A stretch of DNA of 64,000 nucleotides from Symbiodinium natans (GCA_905221605.1 CAJNDS010000768.1:458359-522358); one strand, 5' to 3'; positions 32,973 to 43,831 are shown, numbered from the stretch's first letter. The notes: a model not told the origin generated them from the sequence alone. Numbers and translations are program-made.

Positions 32973-33069
32973 TAGTAGGGAATGAACAACTGTAGGTAGC
33001 CTATATAATACCCCAAAGGGTAAAAACATGGGGATATAGGGTGGCTAATTCCTCTCATTCCCTATTCAG
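32973..33069. mobile_element. MITE-like inverted repeat with AGTAGGGAATGA ends
   Basis: The left end TTAGTAGGGAATGAACAACT and the right end, reverse-complemented, CCTGAATAGGGAATGAGAGG match over the GTAGGGAATGA-like terminus. A second matched pair lies inside, GGTAGCC and GGCTAA. Related at its ends to 15531-15645. Confidence 0.6.
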
Positions 33070-33329
33070 GGCCAGTATGCATTGGACTCTCAGTTGAGGC
33101 TTTGCATTGCCGACCGAATTCACCGGCGAAGCGAGTACCGAATGCAAAACAAAACCTAAACTAACCCTAAACCCTAAGACCCAACTCCACAGGATCACGG
33201 CCGGCACCAAGATTTCCGGGAGTTTAAGACATCCGGGGCCCCAGACTGAGCAAATATTGAACTGGCTCCCGCCTCCTCACTGCGCAGGCCGGTTTTCCGA
33301 GCCCCCAGGACAGAGAGAACCTGGATTGA

Positions 33330-33453
33330 CATGTGAAGTAGGGTATATATTTCCTGTATCCCCAAAAGAACACCCCATATATACACTCACCAATATTAAA
33401 AAGGAACCTTGTATACACTCACCAAAAACAGTAATATAAACCCTACTTCATGT
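33330..33453. mobile_element. MITE-like inverted repeat with CATGTGAAGTAGGG ends
   Basis: The left end CATGTGAAGTAGGGTATATA and the right end, reverse-complemented, CACATGAAGTAGGGTTTATA match over about 20 bp. A short direct repeat inside, TATACACTCACCAA, occurs at about 33379 and 33412. Single copy here. It abuts the CxxC open frame. Confidence 0.7.
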
Positions 33454-33658
33454 GCACTTCTCTAAGAGTCTGGGCTTAAGCTATGGAGACTCTGCAGCTT
33501 CCAGGTGCGCATATTGTGGATCGCCTATGAAACTACTACGGCTTGAACCCTACATCGGAACACCTGTCTGTCAACTCTGTGCCCAAGAAGATCACCCCAG
33601 AATGACTGAGATGTGGCAGGGGACGAAGTCGTGGATCTCGAGATCTCCTTGGCCATGA
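33452..33658 (+). CDS. Candidate exon with paired CxxC motifs
   Basis: The open plus-strand frame contains CAYCGSPMKLLRLEPYIGTP followed by VCQLCAQED: two Cys-x2-Cys pairs about 18 residues apart, the arrangement of a small zinc-ribbon or zinc-finger module. A charged stretch follows, HPRMTEMWQGTKSW, before TGA. No ATG starts it, and the frame opens directly at the right end of the inverted repeat, so it would be an internal or terminal exon. Zinc binding is inferred from spacing only, and chance remains possible in a 68-codon frame. Confidence 0.3.
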   Translation: MHFSKSLGLSYGDSAASRCAYCGSPMKLLRLEPYIGTPVCQLCAQEDHPRMTEMWQGTKSWISRSPWP

Positions 33659-33960
33659 GTCTTAGGTTCAAGGAGCCTACTACTGTACCCCTTTGCAACG
33701 AATACTGTACCCTAAACCCTAAACTCTGTGCATAGGCATGTGCCAGATCCTGTGGAAGTCAAGGCTTGTTTTCCAGATGTGCGAGCACAATTTCAAGGGG
33801 TTTTGTGCGAAGGCGCACTCGATACTGAAGCAACGTAGTGCATCTCGAGGTCTTGAGAGCTCACTTGTTGCCAAGTGGCTCTGAACCCGCGCGCAAAAAT
33901 GGCCAGCCCCTTCGGCAGAGACGACATCACCTGATCTTCAGACAAAAAGGAGGGGAGTCC
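33659..33960. other. Unique-looking interval, no gene
   Basis: A CCCTAAA dimer lies at 33709-33722. Nothing else recognised. Confidence 0.4.
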
Positions 33961-33989
33961 TGCCACAGGTGTTTCGTGTCAGCAGTTGC

Positions 33990-34230
33990 CAGTGCAATTG
34001 AAGAGGAGAGGCCGTAGTCAGGCGTCTGGGACCCGGAAACACGCTTCCGAATTCTACCAGGAAGTGCCTTAGCTTGGCAGACCTTGCCCCAAACAACCAC
34101 CAATGTATCTCAACGCCCGAAAATTCCAACAAACCCCTGTCGAATTCCTCATAAGTGCAGGCGGCGAGCAAGACACCGGCAACTGATTCTCCGGAACTGC
34201 TGTTGGAACGTGAAAGCAGCCCACCCTGAT
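33990..34230 (-). CDS. Candidate coding segment with the FSG..IHW.LFG motif
   Basis: The minus-strand reading gives SRSNSSSGESVAGVLLAACT, then YEEFDRGLLEFSG, VEIHWWLFG and ARSAKLRHFLVEFGSV before quality falls. FSG-x2-IHW-x-LFG matches the 25.3 kb segment (FSGEQIHWYLFG), with further shared Tyr, Leu and Lys positions in the flanks, suggesting related exons or gene fragments. Overlapping minus frames are open as well (34275-34069). Function unknown. Small size and lack of splice evidence keep confidence low. Confidence 0.35.
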
Positions 34231-34275
34231 TCTTTCGGGGGGCCGGAAAGCGAATACACCACGTGGACTCAGCAA

Positions 34276-35212
34276 TCTGTGGGTTGCAAAAGTACAGATG
34301 TACTGTAAGCTGCTGCAGACTGCAAATGTCTTATGTTAACAATGCGCCAGAACCAGCGAAAATCCCGCAACCAGTAGCCAACGTTTGTGGAATGGAGGTC
34401 TTGAAGCTTCAGTGCGCTCATGCGAAGTGCCCTGTCCCAGTCAGATCAGCGTAACAAGCTTCAAAAACCCCACACTACCTTGGCTGCTGTTGTTGATCGG
34501 GGACGCGACAATTCCACCAACTCAGAATGAGCTCTGAGACTTGAAGATTAGAAGCCCTAAAAGGTTAAATGAGATCTTGGCTGATGCAGGGCTCAAGGCT
34601 CCGAAATGGGCCCAAGCCCCATTTGTTCGAATCGAGGTGCTTGATCCGAGCACGAAAGTGTTCCGGATCCTTTGGCGAGGTCTCCTCACCTCTCCGGACG
34701 TTCAGCTGTCAGATTCCCGAAACCCCCTTAAGACTTAACAGCCTTGGGGACCAAAGGAAGCCTGAAACTTGGGATCGTGTACCCCTCTACTACTAGAGTC
34801 CCTATTAAGGTATATGAACCCTGAACCCGTGTTTTTTCCCCAAAGAGGCAGCACCCAACCATGATACGATGGCCTACTCAGCAAGGGTTTTCGGGCTGAG
34901 GCTTCACAGGGTTTAGGGTTTAGGGTGCTTCGCTTGGGGAAGGCTTTGGTTTGTGAGGGGCTGCGGAGTTTACGCGACTCCCTGCCGTAGCATCTTTGGG
35001 GACCAAACGCAGACATGTTCGTGCAGCGCACAGGTGAACTCCACAGCCACTCTGGGGCATGTGTTGTATCTCTGGCTAACTTCCCCATGGTTGTTTGCTT
35101 GATCCAAAGCATCAGTCTGTAGGTCATGTTCTGGGGTGGAGCACGTGTAAGTACAGTCACGTCATGAAACAAAAATAGAATGGCCGCGCTGCCGTGCTAG
35201 GAACACTTTCGC
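34276..35212. other. Unique-looking interval with a possible worn element
   Basis: 34742-34850 includes CCTTGGGGACCAAAGGAAGC and resembles sequence at 28.1 and 40.03 kb. A TTTAGGG dimer lies at 34909-34926. Minus frame 35172-34735 is open but crosses heptamer-like sequence. Not supported. Confidence 0.35.
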
Positions 35213-35776
35213 TTGCATTCGGAAGACACGCAGGTGGTCGTTGTTGAAAAGCAAATTAATGATGAAGCATTTGCTTGCGACGATGTTGTGTCTAATTGTC
35301 AGAAGAGGCTGTTTAATAGCAGGGTTTTTAAAAACCATCTTCTGTTAAAAAAAACCCTCTTTTCAACCAAACGATCAAAGTTTGAGCGTGGCGGCAGTAT
35401 GGTCGTAAAAACGCTCCCGCCGAGCGAGGCCGAGCGAGGCCGAGCGAGCCGAGCGACGCCGAGCGACGCCGAGCGAGGCCGAGCGAGCCGAGCGACGCCG
35501 AGCGACGCCGAGCGAGGCCGAGCGACGCCGAGCAACGCCGAGCGACGCCGAGCGACGCCGAGCAACGCCGAGCGACGCCGAGCGACGCCGAGCGACGCCG
35601 AGCGACGCCGAGCGCCGAGCGACGCCGAGCGACGGCGAGTGCCGAGCGACGCCGAGCGACGCCGAGCGCCGAGCGAAGACGAGCGACGCCGAGCGCCGAG
35701 CGAAGACGAGCGACGCCGAGTGAAGCCAAGGGACCTTGTAGGGTTTAGGGTTCTTTTGCCGCCCGCGTATAGCTGA
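35213..35776 (+). other. Open frame running into a 10-mer array; coding doubtful
   Basis: The first 65 codons (35213-35408) include a moderately protein-like stretch, VVVVEKQINDEAFACDDVVS. The rest is the translation of the GCCGAGCGAC array, giving a 10-residue Arg/Ala/Glu/Ser repeat. Because a stop-free 10-mer is open in every frame, this and the two antisense frames (35299-35790 and 35328-35729) need no coding function. Confidence 0.3.
35419..35728 (+). repeat. 10-mer minisatellite GCCGAGCGAC
   Basis: About 30 units of GCCGAGCGAC with variants GCCGAGCGAG, GCCGAGCAAC and GAAGACGAGC. Occasional GCCGAGC half units shift the phase. The same array recurs at 36.75 kb. Confidence 0.95.
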
Positions 35777-36559
35777 CTCAGTCGGGCCACTCGCTGGGTG
35801 TAGGGTTTAGGGTGAAGAGTGTAAATTTAGGGTTAAGGGTTAGGGTATAGGGGCTAACCCTCTAGACCCAGAGTAACTCATAATTGGTGCTTTGCTATAA
35901 GAAACATGAAGTCCTCAACCCCCCCCCGCCCCCCCTCCGCAAGAAGTAGCGGTCCTGTGGGATGGATTTTGAAGGCCCGAAACCTATATGAGCAGCCGCA
36001 AAAAATCTCATGTAAATACTAGCTAATTTAAAGTTCGTGGGGTATCGTTTTTGGGGGGGCCTTATCGCTTTCTGGGACTTTGGCTCAATGCTACTGCGAA
36101 AACCTATCGCTTTACTGCTTATGAGATCCTAAACCTGGAACCCTCCCCTAAATACACCTGAGTTCCTAAACCCGTTTCCTTTCTTTAGGACCTATATAGA
36201 CTAAAGAGTGAGAGTGCTTCTTTTCTAGAGCTTTCGCTGCTCGAATCAGAAATCCAAATCCTAAACTTCGAGCCCTCAACGTGGGCCAGGGCTTTTACCC
36301 AGCTCTTCGGGTGGCCATATGGGTATCGTAGGGGTATCGCTTTGAGTATCTATCGCTCTGGAATCAGACCCAACCACGAAATCATGACATTGTTGCAGAA
36401 CGACTTCTAGATTCAAGATTGAGGGTATCGGGGGGGGGGGGGGCCTATCGCTTTACGAGGTTTTAGGCACGAACGTAGATTTTATCTCCACCACAAGAAA
36501 CCTCCTACAACGTAATAAAGGTGGTCGCTCATATAATCCCCAAGACATCGCAATCCTAT
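35729..36559. other. Interval with recurrent TATCGCTTT motif and G14 run
   Basis: TATCG or TATCGCTTT-like words recur at about 36045, 36064, 36108, 36326, 36337, 36353, 36426 and 36448. A G14 run lies at 36430-36443 and TTTAGGG motifs at 35740-35815. No gene is seen. Confidence 0.45.
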
Positions 36560-36749
36560 TCTAGCAGAAGAGCTCACAGCGCGACGCGGAGCGACGCAAC
36601 ACGACGCCGAGCGAAGATGAGTGACACCGAGGTCTGCCGAGGAAGTCAAAGGTACTAAAGCAAATAAAGCGGTGTGTTTTTGGGTGTCTTTGATCGGCTT
36701 CGAGTGGTCGCTCGTCTTCGCGTGTCTTCGCTTGAAACACGCCCGTCGA

Positions 36750-36985
36750 GCGCCAGGAAGCGCCGAGCGCTGAGCGACGCCGAGCGCCGAGCGACGCCGA
36801 GCGACGCCGAGCGCCGAGCGACGCCGAGCGACGCCGAACGCCGAGCGACGCCGAGAGACGCCGAGCGACGCCGAGCGACGCTCGCCTTCGCTCGCCTTCG
36901 CTCGTCTTCACTCGTCTTCACTCGTCTTCGCTCGTCTTCGCTCGTCTTCGCTCGTCTTCGCTCGTCTTCGCTCGTCTTCGCGTGT
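36750..36985. repeat. Opposed 10-mer minisatellites (GCCGAGCGAC then CTCGTCTTCG)
   Basis: About 12 units of GCCGAGCGAC (36760-36881) give way abruptly to about 10 units of CTCGTCTTCG/CTCGCCTTCG (36881-36985). The second unit is the reverse complement of the GAAGACGAGC variant seen in the first block at 35.68 kb, so the arrays lie in inverted orientation and could pair. A small outlying piece lies at 36578-36625. Confidence 0.9.
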
Positions 36986-37234
36986 CTGCGCGGATTTACG
37001 CACGACCGCGCCACCGATGCAATCCAAAGTTTATCTGATGCAAGCGCCTCCAAGGTGTCTGTCGGCCTCGATGAGAAGGGTGAAGTCGTCTGCCTGAGGA
37101 GGCGCTTGCCATCCTCACAACAATCACCGTGCGACCCAAGCCAGGCCTCATGCCAGGAAAACTTAAACACATCCCTCAACTCCCGAATCCCCCGCCCCAA
37201 GCCGTCCATTCGGCCTGCACCGTCACCCGGTTGA
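36986..37234 (+). CDS. Weak candidate coding tail after the 10-mer array
   Basis: The plus-strand frame continues out of the array as HDRATDAIQSLSDASASKVS, VGLDEKGEVVCLRRRLPSSQ and a Pro/Arg-rich end, stopping at TGA. The first 45 residues look protein-like. The antisense frame 37209-36655 is also open. Function unknown. Confidence 0.2.
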   Translation: MRGFTHDRATDAIQSLSDASASKVSVGLDEKGEVVCLRRRLPSSQQSPCDPSQASCQENLNTSLNSRIPRPKPSIRPAPSPG

Positions 37235-39444
37235 TGACAGAGTCCTAAGTGTGTTCACGATTCTGGCGTGGTGTGAGGTGGGGGGTCAGCAGCTTCTGGG
37301 ATAGGACAAGGCAGCAGGTACGTACCCTCTTTTTTTTGTTGCGCCAACACGGTACAGTGTTACTGCAACGTGAAGCGCCCTCACCCTGCTGGCAATCCTC
37401 AAACACCAAAGCTCTTGGCCGCTATGGCCCGTACATGTCCTAAAACTCGAAGCCTTGCTTTCAAGTTGTGCTCCTAGGCCCTGAAAGCCCTGAAAGTCCT
37501 CTGCAGCAACCTAAGTAAGATCCTCTGAAAACCAGGGAAACTTTTCTCAAGGCCTGACCTGGATTCCGAAGAAAAAAAGCTTTCATCGCTCACGCTCGGA
37601 CGAACCAGGCGAGGCACTCAGTCAGTAGTCACTGATGGGACCCCTAGTATAGTAGGCTCGGGCTTGAGAACAACATCGACGCCTGGGCCGCAAAGGCACG
37701 GCCCCTTGACCGGTACAGGATGATAAAAAGGGGTAACAGTATCCACTAGATCCGAAAAAGAAGGGGAAAAGTCGGTCAATCATTTCAAGCTTTGAAAGTT
37801 TAAAGGGACCTAAACATGTCTTTCCTTCCGCCCCCTCTGCCCCCCCAAGAAACATTCCAACTCTCCGATGACGGGACCAAACCAACCCTAAACCCTAAAC
37901 CCTAAACCCAGCGGCGACCAGCTGCTTCACCTGCCGCATTTTGCCAGCTGCGGGTTGAGGCGGAGCCTCCCGAAGCACGGGCTGGGGGTCCATGTCTCAG
38001 CTCAGGGTTTGGGGTTTGGGGTCTGGGGTTTGGGGTTTAGGGTTTGGGGTTTAGGGTTTAGGATTTTTTTTTCCGTCCGACTAGCCACAACACTGCGGGG
38101 TCCACTGTACGACCTCTTCGGAGAAAGTCTGTTCACCCTTACACCTGAACAGGGTGTCGAAGACTTCAAGTTCGGACATAGGATGTAGGGTTTAGGGTAA
38201 ACTTGGGGGCTCTCCCCACCACGACCACCAAGGATGAGCTGGACCAGGCCACACTCGAAACTCAGGATCTTACCAGGATTTATGGTAACCCTAGGTTCTG
38301 CAATCCTACTCCCTAAGCTTCCTTAAGGTTCCCTTAGGTACCTGCCCCCTCATGAACCCCACCCTGAGGACCCTATGAACTCTGGAACTTTTTTTCAGGG
38401 ATGAACCTGCAAAAGCCGATCCATGCTCATTCCCAACGACAGTACCCCGAGGGCCCCCAACCCTACAGCCCCAGTCTTGCGGCCCGAATGAACCATAAAG
38501 GGGTTCAAGGGTTCGTAAGCATTCGTAGGGATTATACTAGTATAGCGGTATATGGTCCACTCTCAGGGCTCATTTGGTCCCTAAGGACCTGCTCTTCTTG
38601 GTGTCTCCGCTGCAGATAGGTGTAAAGATATTCCAGCCTCGGCGAGTGTTCTATTGCACTTCCTCGTGTGGGGGGGGGGCATAAGGGCCGAGGTAGGCAG
38701 CCAACATCAACCAGTCTTGGCCCCACAACGTCCTGCACCCCAAATTTCCCCAAATTCCCTTCCAGCCCAACCCGCCGACCCTTCAACCCACACCGCATCA
38801 ACGCCGCAAAACACATTCATTGCATTGATCTAAGTTGTGGGTTCTGTTTTGGCACCTTGTCCAATGCATGTGCTAACATGAGAGAGTGAAACCGCAAGAG
38901 CCCATGTAGCCGAAGCCTCCAAACTCAGCTCGTAGATCCCAGAGTAGCCTAGAGATACCCTCTTTTTCTGTTGCTTCAATTTGCAAAAAAACAAGAGGAG
39001 TAACTCAAAATTTTGCACCCAAACAAACCCAGAGTGCGACGATGCTTTGCCAAGAGGCTTTCTGAGTGTGAGGACTTGCAACCCAAGTGGTCCGGCACCC
39101 TCAAAGCAAAATGAACCAGTCAACACCCCAAAAACTTGGTAGCCCAGTAGCCATATTATAATCAGGGGTTGGTTGCTTTAAGGGAGCCTTGACCCAAAAA
39201 AAAGGCAAAAGGGCACCACGCGGCTACTAACACAAGTAGAGTCCACAACTCCCCGGAAGTCCTGAAGCCCGACCCTAAACCCTAAACCCTGAACCCATTG
39301 CCAAAGCCCTGAGATGCCTCCAAGGCACTGCGTCAGTGCTTGCGCGCGGGATCCCGAGGCCGCTGCGCTTCGGTTCCATTCCTCGGGGGTGAGAGGGCTT
39401 AAACGGTGCATGTGCAATGACCCCTAGACATCCTCGAAGGGCTT
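37235..39444. other. Unique-looking interval with heptamer islands
   Basis: CCCTAAA units lie at 37884-37910. A TTTGGGG/TTTAGGG mixed array lies at 38006-38062. 38500-38595 contains GGTCCACTCTCAGGGCTCAT and may be a worn inverted-repeat element. On the minus strand at about 38655-38575 the reading SPRLEYLYTYLQRRHQEEQV is protein-like but isolated. No recognised gene. Confidence 0.4.
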
Positions 39445-39873
39445 ATGGTCCATACACACGTAGGGATGAGCAGAGAGGGGCCCCTACACCCGAGACCCAA
39501 ATTTCATGTAGTCACCACCCACCTAGCTGCCTGGTGGTGCCGCGCTGCAGGGAGAGCAGGGGAGATCTCTTTGGGAGAGTCAGAGACCTACAGTAGTTCC
39601 CTGCCCGCAGTTACATGCTCGGCCAAACTGGACGTATCCCCCTCCCCACCTCCCCATCCCAGTTTGTTGTCGTCCAAGTCTTCTAGTGTTTCGAAGATGT
39701 GGTTTGCAGGTTTTGAGGGCTCAGATTGTTTGGAGGTTTGGAGGATGGCTCGGCTCAACAGCATAGCCACGGAAACTCGTTTACCACCCCTGTGTTACAT
39801 GAATGATCTCCGTGAGAAGCCCCCCCGTCGCAAAAATGCATGGCCAAGCCACATGGGTAGTTCTCTGAATTAG
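39445..39873 (+). CDS. Hypothetical protein, 142 codons; function unknown
   Basis: An ATG-initiated open frame ends at a stop at 39873. The middle is Ser/Pro-rich (PSPPPHPSLLSSKSSSVSKM). The C-terminal third is better balanced: WFAGFEGSDCLEVWRMARLN, SIATETRLPPLCYMNDLREK and a basic end. No signal peptide, membrane segment or known motif is visible. A 60-codon antisense frame overlaps. It could be a terminal exon. Confidence 0.3.
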   Translation: MVHTHVGMSREGPLHPRPKFHVVTTHLAAWWCRAAGRAGEISLGESETYSSSLPAVTCSAKLDVSPSPPPHPSLLSSKSSSVSKMWFAGFEGSDCLEVWRMARLNSIATETRLPPLCYMNDLREKPPRRKNAWPSHMGSSLN

Positions 39874-41862
39874 GGATCCTTTTGGGGTCCACTGAGGCTG
39901 TAGGGCTTAGGGCCAACTGCTTGTTTGCCATTCCTAGTTGAAGGCTTTTGGGTTTCGAAGCTTTGGGGCTTTCAGAGTTCTGATGCTATTGTGCCAGCGC
40001 CTAGTTGCAAGGACCTCAGGAACCCTTTTAGGGTTCATTTGATCCCCAAGGACCCCAAACCCCAAACCCCATAGACCCTAAGCCATTCATTTGCCGACCC
40101 TAATTTTTTGCAGGAACTCCCCAAAATGGCTCGCTGCGGCCCAAACACTTGTGATTCCGCACAGCGCACGGCCAGCGCCAGGCCAACAGCACAAAGTTGG
40201 AGTTGGAACCTTATGGGGACCACAGCTAGGGGCTTTGTTGCCACCCTTGCCACAGCACTAGCCACAGGTTTAGGGTTCAGGGTTTAGGGTACGAGGGGCT
40301 ACGGTAGTGTAGTTTCTCTTTGCCACCTGGCTGGCTGGGGTTTTAACAATCAAAGTGCAGGGTTTGGGGTGTGTTTCACTAGGGCCGAGCGTGCTTTGCA
40401 ACTTGCCTGGTTAGGGTGAGATGACGGTGACAAGCTAGACCCAGAAGTAACCTAGGAATAAAAAGGGTACCCTTTGTGGTTTTAAGGGGATTATAAGCGA
40501 ACCCCAACCCTAAAAAAGGGAAATAAGGCCCTACTCCGGGTCCCAGGGTTATACCGGCTACACCCTATACGACTATAATACCCATAATCCGCGTCAGGTT
40601 GTACGAACTATATGTCGGGTCTTCTTCGCAGTTTCTGGGCCTCCCTACCGTAGCCACCATCAGCCCTTGTAGGGTTCATCTTACATGTAGTCCGGCACCT
40701 TATAAACAAATTACACCCTTTAGAGAACTACCCAAATAGATGCCCCCTTAGGCTTGTATGGCTGATATATTAAGAGGTACTATGCCTGCATTACCTACAG
40801 CATCACGGCGCAACTGCTGCAACAAAGGGGCGCAGCCCTAGAAGTTTATCACTCGCATCCAAGCTTCACTGGGCCCTGTGTGCTCGAGAACTTTCAGGAA
40901 GGGGTTTAGGGTTTAGGGTTTAGGGTTTGGGAGGCGGATCCGGCTCCTTTTCAACAGCCCCGTGCTGCACTCAGTGACCACTGCAAACCGCGAGACACAG
41001 GCGTAAAGGGCTGAATCGATAGGCAGAGCTCAGTGGCTGCGAAGTGGGTCCTTACTGGGACAGACCAGGAACCAGCTCGCAGAGTCTGGGTCAGGGTTTA
41101 ATGAGGGTTCAGGGTTCAGGGTTTAGGGTGGAGTGTTTAGGGGCATGAGTTAAGCAAAGTCTTCGGGCAGACCAAGAGTTTGCTTTCTCGACTCCGTAGC
41201 CCCCCCGCCACTGTGGGCTGCGCAGAAAAGCCGAGTGGCCGGGTCTTCAGGGGGGTGCAGGAGGTGCCTAAAACAGGTGTTGCGGGACTTCAACCAAGCT
41301 GCAGCAGCAGCGGCAAGGGAAGGGCAACCAGCTTGAAAATGAGGCTATCCGGCCTGAGCATGACAGCTGCCGTTCTCAGTGTGACGCGTTGATGGTGCCG
41401 GGTAGGGGCAAAGCCATCGACGGGGCACGTCAACAACTCGCAGTCCCAGGCAAAGTCGGGAAGCTAAGCTCAGCGCTGCAGCTCCACATTTGCGATGCCT
41501 TAAATGCTTAGCATTGGCCATGCATGCATGCATGTTGTGAGGCATGGGGCACCAGTTCAGATCTGGAGACAAGCATCCGTACATTTCTTGGAAGCAAGAG
41601 AGGTTTGGGGCTCCGATGCTTTCTTCCGTCCTCCCGGACACCTATGCTAAAGGCGGTTTTTCCGAAATTAGGAGTACCTCATTGAGGTCTATTTCGACTA
41701 GAACCGGCTCCGAAGTCCTTGCCTGGCAACCCTAAATCCTAGACCCTAAACCCCCAAACCCCACAACCCCGCCATGAAGGCCAAGCCGCCCAGTCGAAGA
41801 GCCCAGTTCTCCACTTTCGCGGAGAGCCGAGCCCGAGAGCCCATTCGGAGCTTGCCTGACTA
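39874..41862. other. Unique-looking interval with small heptamer islands
   Basis: TTTAGGG units lie at 40265-40290, 40902-40930 and 41100-41130. 40440-40560 has paired GGGTACCC-type words and may be a worn element. GCATGCATGCATG lies at about 41520-41533. Plus frame 41544-41735 (63 codons) is weakly protein-like. No recognised gene. Confidence 0.4.
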
Positions 41863-41863
41863 C

Positions 41864-41914
41864 GGTTTAGGGTTTAGGGTTTAGGGTTTAGGGTTTAGGG
41901 TTTAGGGTTTAGGG
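41864..41914 (+). repeat. TTTAGGG array, about 7 perfect units
   Basis: Perfect tandem TTTAGGG in unique-looking surroundings. Confidence 0.95.
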
Positions 41915-42321
41915 AATCCGTGGGCTCGGGGCCCTGGCCTACTCAAACCATCTTCTTCCAGTCCAAAACGCAGATGTAAGTTACACCCTCCAGCTTTTCA
42001 TTACCAGATAGCGGGGCAGATTGTTGCATGAGGTGGCTCGAAGAGGCTCAGGTAGTTTAGGGTTTATAGGGTTTGAAGAGAGACCATGGCATGGCGTGAC
42101 ATGCCTTTTGCTGTGTCGTTTCCGCATCAGCCGCAGGTCAGGGCATGCTAGTGCAGTTCGGGCAAGCACCTGCATGGAATCAGATTGTTCGGGCCATCTA
42201 GAACTTTAAGGCACTTCACGGCAGCAAAGGTCGGCATGTCAGAAGACATAAAGCCCATTCTCAAAGAAGGTCTTGTGCGGAATCTAACGCCGAAGCACAG
42301 ACAAACAACACAAGCAGCCAG

Positions 42322-42375
42322 AAACCCTAAACCCTAAACCCTAAACCCTAACCCTAAACCCTAAACCCTAAACCC
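42322..42375 (-). repeat. CCCTAAA array, about 7.5 units with one hexamer
   Basis: Perfect CCCTAAA units apart from one CCCTAA at about 42345. Confidence 0.95.
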
Positions 42376-42556
42376 ATCCATGCCATGCCATGCTGTGAGA
42401 AATCGAGAACACGTGAGCGGGCGGGAAGATGCGTTGTGAGCCAAGAACATGGGCGCTTCATCGGGTCCCCAACCCTCTTTAAATGGTTCTGATGTATGGG
42501 CTCTTGGGCTGTATAGGGTATATGAGGGGTAATGTTGGACCTGCTTTAATAAGTTA

Positions 42557-42629
42557 CCCCCCCCCCCCCCCCTCAACAGTCGCGAGCCTGAATAAAGAAA
42601 GACCCCAAACAGTCGGGGGGGGGGGGGGG
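42557..42629. repeat. C16 and G15 homopolymers facing each other
   Basis: C16 (42557-42572) and G15 (42615-42629) are separated by 42 bp and could pair as a hairpin. They directly precede the 256-bp tandem repeats. Confidence 0.85.
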
Positions 42630-43318
42630 TCCGGAGCCTCCCTAAGCTACCCCGCGACCCTGGAAAGGTCGAGGCTTCAGGCTTCAAGTATCCCTTCTTC
42701 TCGAGAAAGCTTATGCCTTCCTGAAAACCGAAGGACTGAGCCCCGGGCCCCGGGAGACTTGCATTATAGCGGGCCCCCAAACAAAGGTATTAAAGTCCGG
42801 AGGCCTCCGTAAGGTACCCCCTTTCCGGATATGATTCGCCTATGGAATCATCTAGTTTTAAGTAAGGAGTTTATAAAGAAAAGGCGCCCTGAAAAAAGAA
42901 GATTGTCGGAGATCCTGGACAGGTCGAGGAGGGCTTCAAGTATCCCTCCTTCTCGAGAAAGCTTATGCCTTCCTGAAAACCGAAGGACTGAGCCCCTGGC
43001 CCCGGGAGACTTGCATTATAGCGGGCCCCCAAACAAAGGTATTAAAGTGTGTCCGGAGGCCTCCGTAAGGTACCCCCTTTCCGGATATGATTCGCCTATG
43101 GAATCATCTAGTTTTAAGTAAGGAATTTATAAAGAAAAGGCGCCCTGAAAAAAGAAGATTGTCGGAGATCCTGGACAGGTCGAGGCTTCAGGCTTCAAGT
43201 ATCTCTCTTTCTCGAAAAGCTTATGCCTTCCTGACACCCTCAAAAAAAAAAGGCCCGGCCCGAAATCTTTTCATTATAGCGGACCCCCAAAACAAAGGGT
43301 CCAGATCCTGAATAGCCG
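42630..43318 (+). repeat. Tandem repeat of about 256 bp, 3 copies (first internally deleted)
   Basis: Units begin with CCGGAGGCCTCCGTAAGGTA at 42797 and 43053, with a shortened first copy from 42630 (CCGGAGCCTCCCTAAGCTAC) that lacks about 90 bp in the middle. Copy 2 and copy 3 are nearly identical through GGAGATCCTGGACAGGTCGA. Copy 3 diverges in its last third, with an A-run and GGCCCGGCCCG. All copies contain CGAGAAAGCTTATGCC-like sequence and CATTATAGCGGGCCCCCAA. Open frames inside are shared simply because the DNA is repeated. Confidence 0.9.
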
Positions 43319-43572
43319 GAAAACTTTTCATAATAGCGTCCCCCTAGAATATTGCGGGTGCAACATTATATAAGGGGTCCCCTTTCAAGGGCCCATACAA
43401 ACGGACCATGTAACTACCCCAAGAGAGTCAATGTTCACCCACCTTACCCCTGCAAACCTTCTACACGTTTGCAATACGTCAAAGCCACACGGTTTAGGGT
43501 TCAGGGATTAAGGGCCAGACTTGGCTATGCTAAGTCAAGCGAGGGCAGCCCTTCAATCGTGTCGAAGGTGGG

Positions 43573-43617
43573 CATTAAGGACTGTTAGTAACTGTTAGTA
43601 TCAGGGGGAACATCCCA
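43573..43617. mobile_element. Family A element, right half only (A5)
   Basis: ATTAAGGACTGTTAGTA followed by ACTGTTAGTATCAGGGGGAA and CATCCCA matches the right end of family A. The left arm is absent, and ACTGTTAGTA is locally duplicated. It looks like a truncated copy. Confidence 0.7.
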
Positions 43618-43738
43618 AGGAATCTGTCACCATCAGTCAGTCATTTGCCATGGATTTCCGACACTCCCGGGGTGGTCCAAAGTCACGCTTGATTGCGCTG
43701 AGCTGCTTCTCATCGCCGTGTTGATGGCCCAAACAGCC

Positions 43739-43739
43739 T

Positions 43740-43831
<92 letters not shown>

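Noticed and set aside
35299-35790. Arg/Ser/Leu-rich antisense proteins over the 10-mer arrays
   Set aside because: A stop-free 10-base unit yields open frames in every phase. No non-repeat anchor supports the antisense readings.
42630-43318. CRISPR array or phage-like direct repeats
   Set aside because: The repeats are long (about 256 bp), contiguous and without short unique spacers. No cas-like genes or bacterial gene structure are present.
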